In this document: piece by piece, positions 55,768-64,000 of the stretch
Layout of the letters: each line of letters begins with the position of its first letter
Position numbering within the stretch: position 1 is the stretch's first letter
Assembly (NCBI GenBank): GCA_009801085.1
Contig: VNWV01000002.1
Coordinates: 1,178,001 to 1,242,000 of the forward strand
Origin: Lasiodiplodia sp. COLG20
Taxonomy: Eukaryota; Ascomycota; Dothideomycetes; Botryosphaeriales; Botryosphaeriaceae
Reading direction: 5' to 3'
DNA: 64,000 nt
The notes under the pieces: generated by a model
Told to the model about the DNA's origin: nothing
What the model saw: the letters and a program-made list of their open reading frames with translations, nothing else
Database searches by the model: none
Program-made: the position numbers and the translations under genes

Positions 55768-56706
55768 TCAGTTGTAAAACTCGCCTTTGCACTGCTCCTC
55801 CTCGTACTCGAAGTCCGGCTGGAACTCCCAGTACAGCGACTCCTTGTCCGAACCCATCTTGAAAGTGTATTGCGCGGCGTCATCCGGCACGAGAACCTTG
55901 GGGACGCCGTTTGCGGCAGCCGCCTCGACCATGAGCTGGACCTCGCAGCTCCTCTCCATCAAGCAGTACAAGTAAGCAGCCTCATCGACCGTGTGGCCGA
56001 CAGTCAACAGACCGTGGTTCCTGAGAATCATGCCCTTGCCGTTAGGGCCCAAAGCACCTGCCAGGCGCTTGCCCTCTTCCTCGGAGAATACGATGCCGCC
56101 GCAATCCTTGTAGACGGCCTGGGCGTCACCATAGAAGTAGCACACGTCCTGATTGAGCATCTCGAGAGGCCGTGCGAACGCGCTCCATGCTTTACCGGCC
56201 TTGGAGTGCGTGTGGCAGGCTGCGTTGGCGTCCGGTCGCGCCTTGTGCACCGCACTGTGGATCAGGAATCCCGCCGCGTTGGCTGGCCGCGACATGTTTC
56301 CGCCAATGGCCTTGCCGTCGTAGTCGACCAAGATCATGTCCGACGCCTTAAGCTGACCGAAGTGCTTGCCCAGAGGGTTGGTCCAGAAGGTGTGAGGGTT
56401 CTATTGGGGCGTTAGTCATCCATCTATATAGTGATATTCGATAAAAGGGCAATTTACCTCGGGGTCTCGCACGGAAATGTGACCAGACATTCCCTCAGTG
56501 AAGCCCTTGCGAGCAAAGACGCGGAAGGCGCATGCCATGTGAGAGAGGATGAAGTGGCGTTGCTTATCGATTTCCGAGTAAAGGGGAATGCCGGGGAGCG
56601 AGACACCCTGCGAGATGGCCTGCAGAGGCGTCATGTCCTCCTTGCCGTGAGGCTTGAGAGGAACGACAGCATCCTCCTTCTTCTCCTCAATTGCCGATGG
56701 TGCCAT
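55768..56706 (-). CDS. Class II aldolase/adducin domain protein
   Basis: Two exons on the minus strand, 56706-56458 and 56400-55768, give 293 residues. The domain shows RVFARKGFTEGMSGHISVRDPE, DMILVDYDGKAIGG, the zinc pair in ACHTHSKAGKAWS (His146, His148) and LRNHGLLTVGHTVDEAAYL (His212). These are the ligand positions of L-fuculose-phosphate aldolase-type enzymes. In fungi this stand-alone form is common and its substrate is mostly unknown; aldol cleavage or decarboxylation of a sugar acid is possible. There is no signal peptide. The intron (57 bp, GTAAAT...TAG) is in phase 0. Confidence 0.88.
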
Positions 56707-57672
56707 GATGGGTGGCTACAATGAAAGATAATGACAGAAGGGATATAAGCTGGACTATTTGCAGCACAATATGAGAAATTGCTTGAGTGATGTTAGCGGG
56801 TGGAGACGCGAGCACGCCCTGGGCGGATGTTCGAGACTTAAAGGTGGTCCAGTCCGGAGGGGTGGCGGAGAGGATGCACGCCCTGCGTGGGCATGTTCGG
56901 CAGCTTATCAAGCTAGCCACATCATTGGCAGAGAGGGAAGCTGTTGGCGGGCCAATCGCAGATAGGCCGGCGGTGAGTCTTGGCTATCGGATTTCAGCGC
57001 CGCGGCGAGCAGAAGGTCAGAAGAGACTTGAGCCATGCAAATCGGCTTCCTCCCACAAGTGGGGCACCACACGAAGTGGGGTCGTTCAGGTCCAATCGCT
57101 TTGGCCTTCCTAAAATGAGCCACCAGAGCATTTTACTCTGAAAGATTACTACCAAACCCAACGTGGCTGTCAATATTCAAATATCTTGGAATATCAAAGG
57201 AAGCAGCATGGTAGAGAGGAAATCCTTTCTCTTCCTCGTCGAAAGGATGTGATAACTTGCAAAATCATCAAGAGACATTTAAGCAAGGCAATTTACTCCA
57301 AGGCTTGCCTTTTTAGGTTCTCACTCATCCCTTTGCCACTCCAGCCCTACAGCCCGGTCTTCCTTCAAGGCCGCGACATCTATTCAACGTCACTTCCCAC
57401 TTTGCCTTCGGCTCCATTCGCTAAACGTCATCTCTGGCCTTTTCAGAAGGAAATACGGGAGGGCGATCACTTCACCGACATCCGCTCTTCTCAGTCTCAC
57501 GCTCCATTGTATGGAGGCTTCGGCAGAAGCTCTTCAACCGACCAATAGTGCGCTACCGCTCTGAAATTTCAAAAGTAGTATAGAACAATGCGGGGAGTTA
57601 TACCCACAGCCTCAAGCGCCATAACGTCGTTAAACCATATATACCAGAAATGGTTTCGCAGATCCCGTTCAA
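56707..57672. other. Intergenic, aldolase promoter / peroxin 3' UTR
   Basis: A 966 bp gap between minus-strand genes. A plus-strand frame at 57186-57548 lacks an ATG start and any motif. The region 57120-57300 is AT-rich. No gene is supported. Confidence 0.5.
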
Positions 57673-59020
57673 TCACTCTTTGCCGCCCACCCGTCGTTCG
57701 AAATCATCAAGCAGCCTTGCCCCATCCACAACCTCTACGCCTTTGCCCAAACCAACCATCGTAGTGGTCTCCCACCACTTCTTCTCCTGAACTCTCCCAG
57801 CGCCGTCGCCCTCGTCCTCGGTGTCCACAAGACCAAGGCCGACACCGCCGGTGCCGACAACGACCATGACCTGGCCAACCCAGTTCCTGGTCTGTTCGAC
57901 ATATTCCCCTTGGGTGCCTGAGAGATCTTCGGTCACGTAGACCAGGTCAGGTGCCAAATGGCGCAGCATGTGCACGTGTCCACTCGGTGTCGTAAACGGC
58001 ATGACCATCGTGCGGTCTTTGACCAAGCGTAGCGCACGCGCATAAATACTGTTGTAAAGCGCAGATTCAGAAGTCGAAGCTGACATGGATGGGGTATTCC
58101 CAGACTTCGGCGTGTTCTGGCCGCTGCCGTAGAGATGCGGGTCAAGAGACGACATATCATCACCCGGGGTCTGGGCGGGCGTAGGGATGGCGGCGTAGGA
58201 AGAACCGAGAGACCCTGATTGATTGCTGGAGCTGGACCGGGGCTTGAGAGATGGCGCATAAATCAGGACGAAAAGATTGGTCGTCGCGAAGTTTGTTGGC
58301 GGTAGGTGCGAAAGTATGGACTACAAAAGTTAGCCAGGCAATTCTAGACGAGGAATGTAAATAGCCTACCGCATGCTCTTGGTATGGGGCGTGGTCATCA
58401 TCGCCTATGACGGAGTCCGCAGAGACAACAACTACGACTGTCTTCTTCCTTGCGCCTGGCCGCGGGGGCTGAGCGGGAGGTTGAAGCGCGGCGTTGAAGG
58501 CAGCGGTATGCGTACCAACCGCCGCAGTACTCTGCGACGACTGGGCCTCGACGTTTCGGCGTGCGGCTTCTTCAGACCATCTGGAATGGTCGCCATAGTC
58601 CTCGCGGTCTTCCTCGCGGATAGACCCGAGCGCGGCGCCAAATGCAGTGCCGGCCGCAGCTACACCGGCCGCGAGTCTTCTGCTTGCATTGTCGAACACC
58701 TGCTGCGGGCTGGGCGTGCGACGAATGGCCCCCGACATGCGCGCCATAAAGCCCTCATCTTGCTCTCTGGTGACACCAACCGACTCCGAGTATGTATCCT
58801 CCGCATAGCCCGGCGGCGGCGGACGGTATGTGCGCTCTTCCTCGCCATAGCTAAGGTCTGCGTCGTCATCGTCGTCGCCGTCTTTGCGTTCGCTCCAAAC
58901 CCATGCTGCGACGCCTGCAGTGGCGATGGTGACAGTGATGACCAGAGGAACCCAGTATCCGAACGTAGATCGACGCGAGCTCTGTTGTCGGCGGTCGTAG
59001 CGGTCGTAGGAGAATGACAT
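57673..59020 (-). CDS. Peroxin 22-like protein
   Basis: Two exons on the minus strand, 59020-58370 and 58320-57673, give 432 residues. One membrane segment is at 21-42 (GYWVPLVITVTIATAGVAAWV) near the N-terminus, followed by an acidic run (DGDDDDDADL) and a long low-complexity linker. From about residue 193, RKKTVVVVVSADSVIGDDD and EHA/SILSHLPPTNFATTNLFV with LIYAPSLKP match the Pex22 domain blocks I know from filamentous fungi. Pex22 anchors the ubiquitin-conjugating enzyme Pex4 at the peroxisome membrane for receptor recycling. The C-terminal part (LAPDLVYVTEDLSG, WVGQVMVVVGTGGVGLGLVD) completes the domain. The intron (49 bp) is in phase 0. Pex22 is poorly conserved, so a search would strengthen this. 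Confidence 0.75.
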
Positions 59021-59541
59021 GATCGCTCCTCACATTATTTTGCACACGCGATCGTGGGTTGGAAGAGGCTTTTGCGACACAGCTTTTAGACTTCGCAAAA
59101 GCTTAGCAGGCCCGGAGGTGGCTGGGCGGGCAGTTAGGCGGAGAGCTTCGAGATGGCACCTGCTTGTTGTTTGTGGAGGCTGGTCAGCACCTCGGCCTGG
59201 GGAAACGCTAGTACCTAATTACGTGGCCGGGAAACAGGCCCAGATAGGCTCAAAAACGGCAAAGGTCGGTTGGGCAGTCGGTTGGTACACAACCGTGCAC
59301 GGCCGATCTACCTACGCCGCGCCGGTCGCGAGCCGATGCGTCACAGCCGTATTTTTTGAGCTTCACGCCGAACACCGCGCCTGCAACCCAGCAACCTCCC
59401 CACATTGGCCGCCGCCGACATTGCTTGCCCAGCTGGAGCATTTCCTTTGGCGAAGGAACCCACCTCGACGCATCTGCATCTGCTTCGGAGAAGACCGCAT
59501 CAGCATACGAATTCCCAGCCGCGGGGCAGTGACTCTACACC
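59021..59541. promoter_or_regulatory. Divergent promoter, peroxin 22-like / eIF2B-gamma
   Basis: 521 bp between head-to-head genes. No TATA box; GC-rich towards the eIF2B-gamma start. Confidence 0.45.
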
Positions 59542-61377
59542 ATGCCCCACGCAAGTATGCCCGCGCCGGGCTTCCAGGCGCTGATTCTCTGTGGACCTGG
59601 CGTTTCTCTGGATACTTTCACCTCCAGCCCGAAGGACTTCCCCAAGGCTCTGGTCCCTATCGCCAATCGCCCCATGGTCTGGTATCCGCTGGAGTGGTGC
59701 TACCGCATGGGAATCACGAGTATGTAATGATGTGGGTGTGAGCTAGTCTGAGGGTATCTGACAAGAAATGCTCCGCAGACATTACTCTGATTACTCCGCC
59801 GGAATCAGCCGAAGCTCTTGAAGCCGCCCTCTCACAGAACCCGCATTTGACCTCGTTGCCTTCCCCGAAGCCTGATGTCCTTGCCCCGGAAGACCTGACG
59901 CAAACTACTGGAACCGGTGAACTCTTTAGAATAAAAGAGGTCCAGGATATCATTGGGGGAGACTTCATTGTCCTGCCTTGTGACCTGGTGTGCGAGCTCG
60001 ACGGCGCAAGCTTACTGGAGTCCTGGATGATCGAGCAGGGCGGTCTTGGCGGAGCTACAGGAGGCAGGGAGAACAACCGCTTCATTCCTATGAGTACCGG
60101 AGGCGAGAAGAGCGGGAGGAGGGGCGGTCTCGGCGTGTGGTATCAAACCAAGGGCGAGCACGCTGTGAAAGGCGAAGAGACGGATTTCATTGCAACAACT
60201 CCGTTACCCAAGTCCATTGTGCCGCCACACTCTGGGTCACTACGTCCGAGCCTGGCCAATTTGGTCTACTCGATTCCCACAGATGTGCTCAACGACATCA
60301 CCGAGGAGAACAGGAATTTCCCCATCAGACACACGCTCCTCAAGAAGCACGGGAGGGTCAGGATGCTGACGACAACGCGGGACTCTCACGTTTATTTCTT
60401 CCCGTACTGGGTGCTGGACATGATCAAGAAGAACGAGAAGTTTGATTCGCTTAGTGATGCTCTGGGATGGTGGGCAAAGGCTGGCTGGCAATCTGGGTTG
60501 GGCGAGAAGCTTGGCCTGCAAGAGATTCTGCGTCCTTCAGAAAGCGAGGACGGCGACGACGTTATGGCTGCCAGCGGTATTCTCCAAGAGGAAATTGACA
60601 TTGCAGGTCTTAGCAGCACATTCCAGAGCAAAGCCAGCTCCGGCGACGCGCAGCCTATTTTCGCCTCAAGAGTATCAGACCCCGATGGCCCATCCCTTCA
60701 AGTCACCGCACACGATGTTGAGCCCAAGCTTGAAGTCCCTTCCATCCTTGCCTACGTCCAGCCGACCGAGCCATCTGCGCCATTTATCCGCCGCGTCGAC
60801 ACAGCAGCCCTTCTTCTGAACGTCTCGCTACGCCTGGCTAAGCTGCCTTCGATCGAGGAGGTTGGCAAAAATGCAGCCTCGCCTTTCGCTCACCCGGCTA
60901 AGGTTGCGCACCCTGACAGCGTGCCTAAGAAATGCCGTGTCGAGGCCGAGAACAGCCTCATCGCCGAGAACGTCATCATCGAAGAGAAATGCAACATCAA
61001 GGAGTCGGTCATAGGCGCAAACTGCAAGATCGCCACCGGTGCACGTCTGCAGAGGTGCTTGTTGATGGACGGTGCTGAGGTTGGCGAGAACTGCCAGCTC
61101 ACCGGCTGCATTTTGGGTAGGAGATGTAAGATCGAGGGTGGCCCAGCAAAGTCAGACGAAAAGACCATTCTGAAGGACTGCGAGGTCCAAGAGGGTCACG
61201 TCGTTGAATGGGGCAGTAAGTTTCCTGGAACCTCCAACTCGGATCACGACATATGCTAATAGTCTCACAGAGGAATGGAAAGACGAAAAGTTCAAGCGCT
61301 TTGGTGGAGACTTGGATGAAGATGAAGGCGATGATGCGTTTGGAGAGGACGATCCCATGAATGATTTTATCGAGTAA
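59542..61377 (+). CDS. GCD1: Translation initiation factor eIF2B subunit gamma
   Basis: Three exons: 59542-59719, 59779-61215 and 61271-61377, giving 573 residues. The N-terminus FQALILCGPGVSLDTFTSSP then FPKALVPIANRPMVWYPLEWC is the nucleotidyltransferase-like domain of eIF2B-gamma. GDFIVLPCDLVCELDGASLL and RDSHVYFFPYWVLDMI follow. The C-terminus holds left-handed beta-helix hexapeptide repeats (ENVIIEEKCNIKESVIGANC, ATGARLQRCLLMDGAEVGEN) and ends in an acidic tail. The subunit works with epsilon in the decameric GDP-GTP exchange factor for eIF2 and senses eIF2-alpha phosphorylation. An Ala/Ser/Glu-rich linker between residues about 290-400 is longer than in yeast. The symbol is given by homology to yeast GCD1. 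Confidence 0.92.
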
Positions 61378-61635
61378 CGCCACTGGGAATTCTCTGCGCT
61401 AGAAGATGATTAGAGGAAGTCACTTTAAGAAGTCAATCAGAAGGAAATTAGGAAAAGTTAGTCGCAAAAAAGCTTTGAAAAGGAAATGCTTAATCAGAAT
61501 CATGACTTCATGCACCTTTATCTCGTCACCGCGGCTTTATCACGGTAAGTGCTTGAATACCCCAATACCCATAACCCAATAGTGTGATATAGTACATACA
61601 GCTCTCTTGAGCCATCTCCTGCAATCGATTCTCAC

Positions 61636-62920
61636 TCACTCCATCTTGATGATCCAGCCATCACCTTCAACTTCCTGCTTCGGGTTCAGGCCGCCCCATA
61701 GAATCACTGACGTATCATCGAAGTTCGAGGCTGCGAAGAATGACCTAGGCCCGGGATGGACCTTACCCTCATGTGCGAACTCCTCTTTATGCAGCTTCAG
61801 CTCAACCTCGGCCCAACTATCCTCACCAGAGTCCATCCCGAGCTTGAGCCTCGCTGAATCCTTGGCACTCGCAAGAGAAGTGTTGGTGGAGGGAAGCTGG
61901 AAGGTCCAAGCATCGCTGAATAACTCCTGAGATTTGGGCGGGAAGCTGGTGGGCTGGCCATCGCCGTGCTTCTGACCGAACAAGTAAAGCAGGTATTTGC
62001 GACCTTGTCCAGTTGAGATAGTGATCACACCAGCGCCGTCTCTAGAGGTGTCAGGACCAGGAACGAGAGGGTTTGAAGGTACAGGGATAGTATCCCAACG
62101 GGCATCGGTGGTGGCGGCTTGGAGATCGTAGTAGTGGACTGGAGCCTGGAACTTCGAATCGATGCCGACAGTGAAGACCTTGTCCTGAGAGAATGCAAGG
62201 CCTGCAGGTGTACCAACGGGTGACAATGCCTGGTCTTCGTAAGCCTGCCAGACACCAGTTGTGACGTCAACTGAGCTGAGGCTTGGGAGAGAACGTAAGT
62301 CATTTGTGCCAGCTGGCCTGCTGTAACCTCCATAAAGTAGGAGGTTGTTGCCGTGAACGATAGATCCATGGTAGAACTGGCAGTCTTTGGGACCTTGTGA
62401 GGTTCGGAGAGTCCACTTGAGAGTGTCGGTGTCGAAGGACCATAGCTTGGAACCATCCTCCACCGAGTCACCTGCCTCATCAAGTCCACCGTAGATGATG
62501 ATGTTCTTCCCGAAAACTGAAGCAGAATGGCCTGCACGAGGTGGGGGAACAGAAGAAGCATCATCCTCAGGCAAGGCTGGGATACACTTGTAATCGGTCT
62601 TCTCCTTGGAAGACAGGGTCAACTGATGGAATTCGTTGCCGGCAAGGGTGCCATCGGCAGTAAAACCGCCGAAGATGTACGCTTTTCCTTTGACCACACT
62701 GATAGTGTGAGAGTGGCGGCGGATCAGGTCGCTTTACACAGTCTTTGTTAGAGTTGCTAGTGTGTGAGAATGTGGCGACTTACGACACGGCTATGCGCGT
62801 GAAGGTAGCCTTCAGCGGCAACGTCTTCTTGGCAATAGCATATCCAGCGACAGCGCCGCCTTCAATAGTGGTCGACACGACCTGTTCAGCGACGACAGCT
62901 CCAGCAGCGATTTCGGCCAT
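61636..62920 (-). CDS. Kelch-repeat beta-propeller protein
   Basis: Two exons on the minus strand, 62920-62784 and 62731-61636, give 410 residues. After a small-residue N-terminus (MAEIAAGAVVAEQVVSTTIEGG) come kelch blades: RRHSHTISVVKGKAYIFGGF, PPRAGHSASVFGKNIIIYGG, HGSIVHGNNLLLYGGYSRP and, at the end, PGPRSFFAASNFDDTSVILWGG, each with the double Gly of kelch motifs. No BTB, F-box or signal peptide is present. It resembles the uncharacterised cytosolic 'galactose oxidase/kelch' proteins of fungi and lacks the galactose-oxidase copper site. A scaffold role is likely but not shown. Confidence 0.87.
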
Positions 62921-63359
62921 GGTGAGCAGAGTGTGTTGTTGGGGAGAGAGTGCGGGGAGGGCAATTGCATCATAGGTGGATGCGCCTTTGTTCCTTGCAG
63001 CAACCAGGAACGCCCGCCGGGTGGGACATGAGCGGAAGGTGCCAAGACCGGGGCGGGCGTCATTTCCGCCCTGGCCTCAACGCTCACGCGTCGCGGAGCC
63101 GCATGGCTTCCCCGACCCCCGACATCATCTCCACCACCCGCCCGCATCCCGGACCGCCCATCGCGCATCGCGGACCGCATATCTCGCTCGGCGCGCTTCG
63201 CCTACTTGCTGTCGCGACAGCGTTTGCGACTGGCCACCCACTCGTTCGCCGCTCCGCGAGCTCCTGAGATCTGCGCCGGTGTTGGGATCATCGCATCTCA
63301 CGCCGTGATTCTTTGTCGCTTACTCTACGAGTGTACAAATACAACCCCGCCGACTTACC
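62921..63359. promoter_or_regulatory. Divergent promoter, kelch gene / SPT20
   Basis: 439 bp between head-to-head start codons, GC-rich with no TATA box. The SPT20 side carries C-rich stretches (CACCCGCCCGCATCCCGG). Confidence 0.45.
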
Positions 63360-64000
63360 ATGTCGACTGTCGGTCCGGTTCGGCCTATGCAGGCACTGCG
63401 CCAGCGCCGCGAATCCCAACGGCCCTCCCAATTACGCAGCAGCACTAGAAATGCACAAGGTGATGCTGAAGAGGCAGCCGCGGCGGACAAAGTTGTGGAA
63501 AAGCCCCTCGGTATGATTTGGCAGCTATCGTCGCTCCGCATAGTGCTAATAAGATTATCAGTTATAAATGAGCAGTACATATTGAAGAAATTCAAAGGCT
63601 CGCCGCCTTCGTTGATTGTCCATCTCCACCAGCACCATTTTCGCTTTGAGCTGCAAGATGGCAACTTCCCGTACAATTCTCCCATGCGCCCTCTGCTACA
63701 ACATATTCGGGATGGAACAGTACCGCACTTCATGTTGGAGGAGATGCTGCGCGCTGGTGTGCAGTTCTACGATGGCTGTCTCATCGTCCAATTGGTCGAT
63801 CATCGCTCCGCCGATGCCAAAACACAGGCGGGGACCACGAACAGCACTTCTAAAGAAGGGAAGAATGCCCAATTCTCTATCCACAACTGGAACGAGTATT
63901 TGACTCCGTCGCCATGGGTGCCCTATCCTTCGCCTCCGAAGTCCTCTACCGACGAGTCTCCGCCCCCGAAATCCGAGCAGGCAAATCGCCCAGGCTCGTC
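63360..64000 (+). CDS. SPT20: SAGA complex subunit Spt20 (partial, runs off right edge)
   Basis: Exon 1 is 63360-63510 and exon 2 runs from 63562 past the window end, with an intron of 51 bp (GTATGA...TCAG). The visible 196 residues contain the Spt20 domain: YILKKFKGSPPSLIVHLHQH, RFELQDGNFPYNSPMRPLLQ and MLEEMLRAGVQFYDGCLIVQ, followed by LVDHRS. This is the conserved N-terminal domain of Spt20, a structural subunit of the SAGA histone acetyltransferase coactivator that holds the core module. After residue 145 the sequence becomes Ser/Pro/Lys-rich, as in other fungal members. The missing C-terminus is usually long and Gln-rich. Confidence 0.9.
   Translation, partial: MSTVGPVRPMQALRQRRESQRPSQLRSSTRNAQGDAEEAAAADKVVEKPLGMIWQLSSLRIVLIRLSVINEQYILKKFKGSPPSLIVHLHQHHFRFELQDGNFPYNSPMRPLLQHIRDGTVPHFMLEEMLRAGVQFYDGCLIVQLVDHRSADAKTQAGTTNSTSKEGKNAQFSIHNWNEYLTPSPWVPYPSPPKSSTDESPPPKSEQANRPGS

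Overview
The window looks like a nuclear segment of a filamentous ascomycete (Pezizomycotina). Genes are on both strands with short spliceosomal introns of about 50-110 bp (GT...CAG/TAG). Promoters are CT-rich, a few with TATA boxes. The proteins are typical of moulds: a Pth11-like rhodopsin-domain receptor, an RGS-fused GPCR, fatty-alcohol oxidase, choline sulfatase, a short secreted tyrosinase, a Pex22-like peroxin, SAGA Spt20 and eIF2B-gamma. A class such as Dothideomycetes is plausible but is only a guess. I joined exons by hand and checked that every multi-exon model keeps its frame. I found no rRNA, tRNA, CRISPR array or intact transposon.

Layout. 0-9 kb: a truncated F-box-like gene at the left edge, a secreted BBE-type flavin oxidase (-), a 7TM rhodopsin-domain protein (+), a hotdog thioesterase (-) and an F-box-like protein (+). 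8.8-13.4 kb holds no gene I can support. 13.4-24.5 kb: FYVE zinc-finger protein (-), long-chain fatty alcohol oxidase (+), GNAT acetyltransferase (+) and a 7TM-RGS receptor (+). 24.5-30.7 kb: choline sulfatase inside long non-coding flanks. 30.7-34 kb: a WW-domain protein (-), an NTF2-like protein (-) and a 43-residue CxxC protein with its own TATA box (+). 34.4-41 kb: three minus-strand genes in a row for a FAD aromatic hydroxylase, a secreted carboxylesterase and a secreted tyrosinase. After a 2.8 kb gap comes a Dal5-type MFS transporter (+).

45.7-64 kb is compact and mostly housekeeping: histidine acid phosphatase (-), a PPR protein divergent from it (+), a small Gly-rich protein (+), a Sac/hSac2 phosphoinositide phosphatase (-), class II aldolase/adducin (-), Pex22-like peroxin (-), eIF2B-gamma (+), a kelch protein (-), and Spt20 (+), which runs off the right edge.

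Themes. Divergent pairs with short shared promoters recur (thioesterase/F-box-like, phosphatase/PPR, peroxin/eIF2B-gamma, kelch/Spt20). The hydroxylase-esterase-tyrosinase run could act together on phenolic esters, but that is inference. The most unusual structural feature is a set of micro-exons (8, 13, 14, 16 and 26 nt) in three genes.
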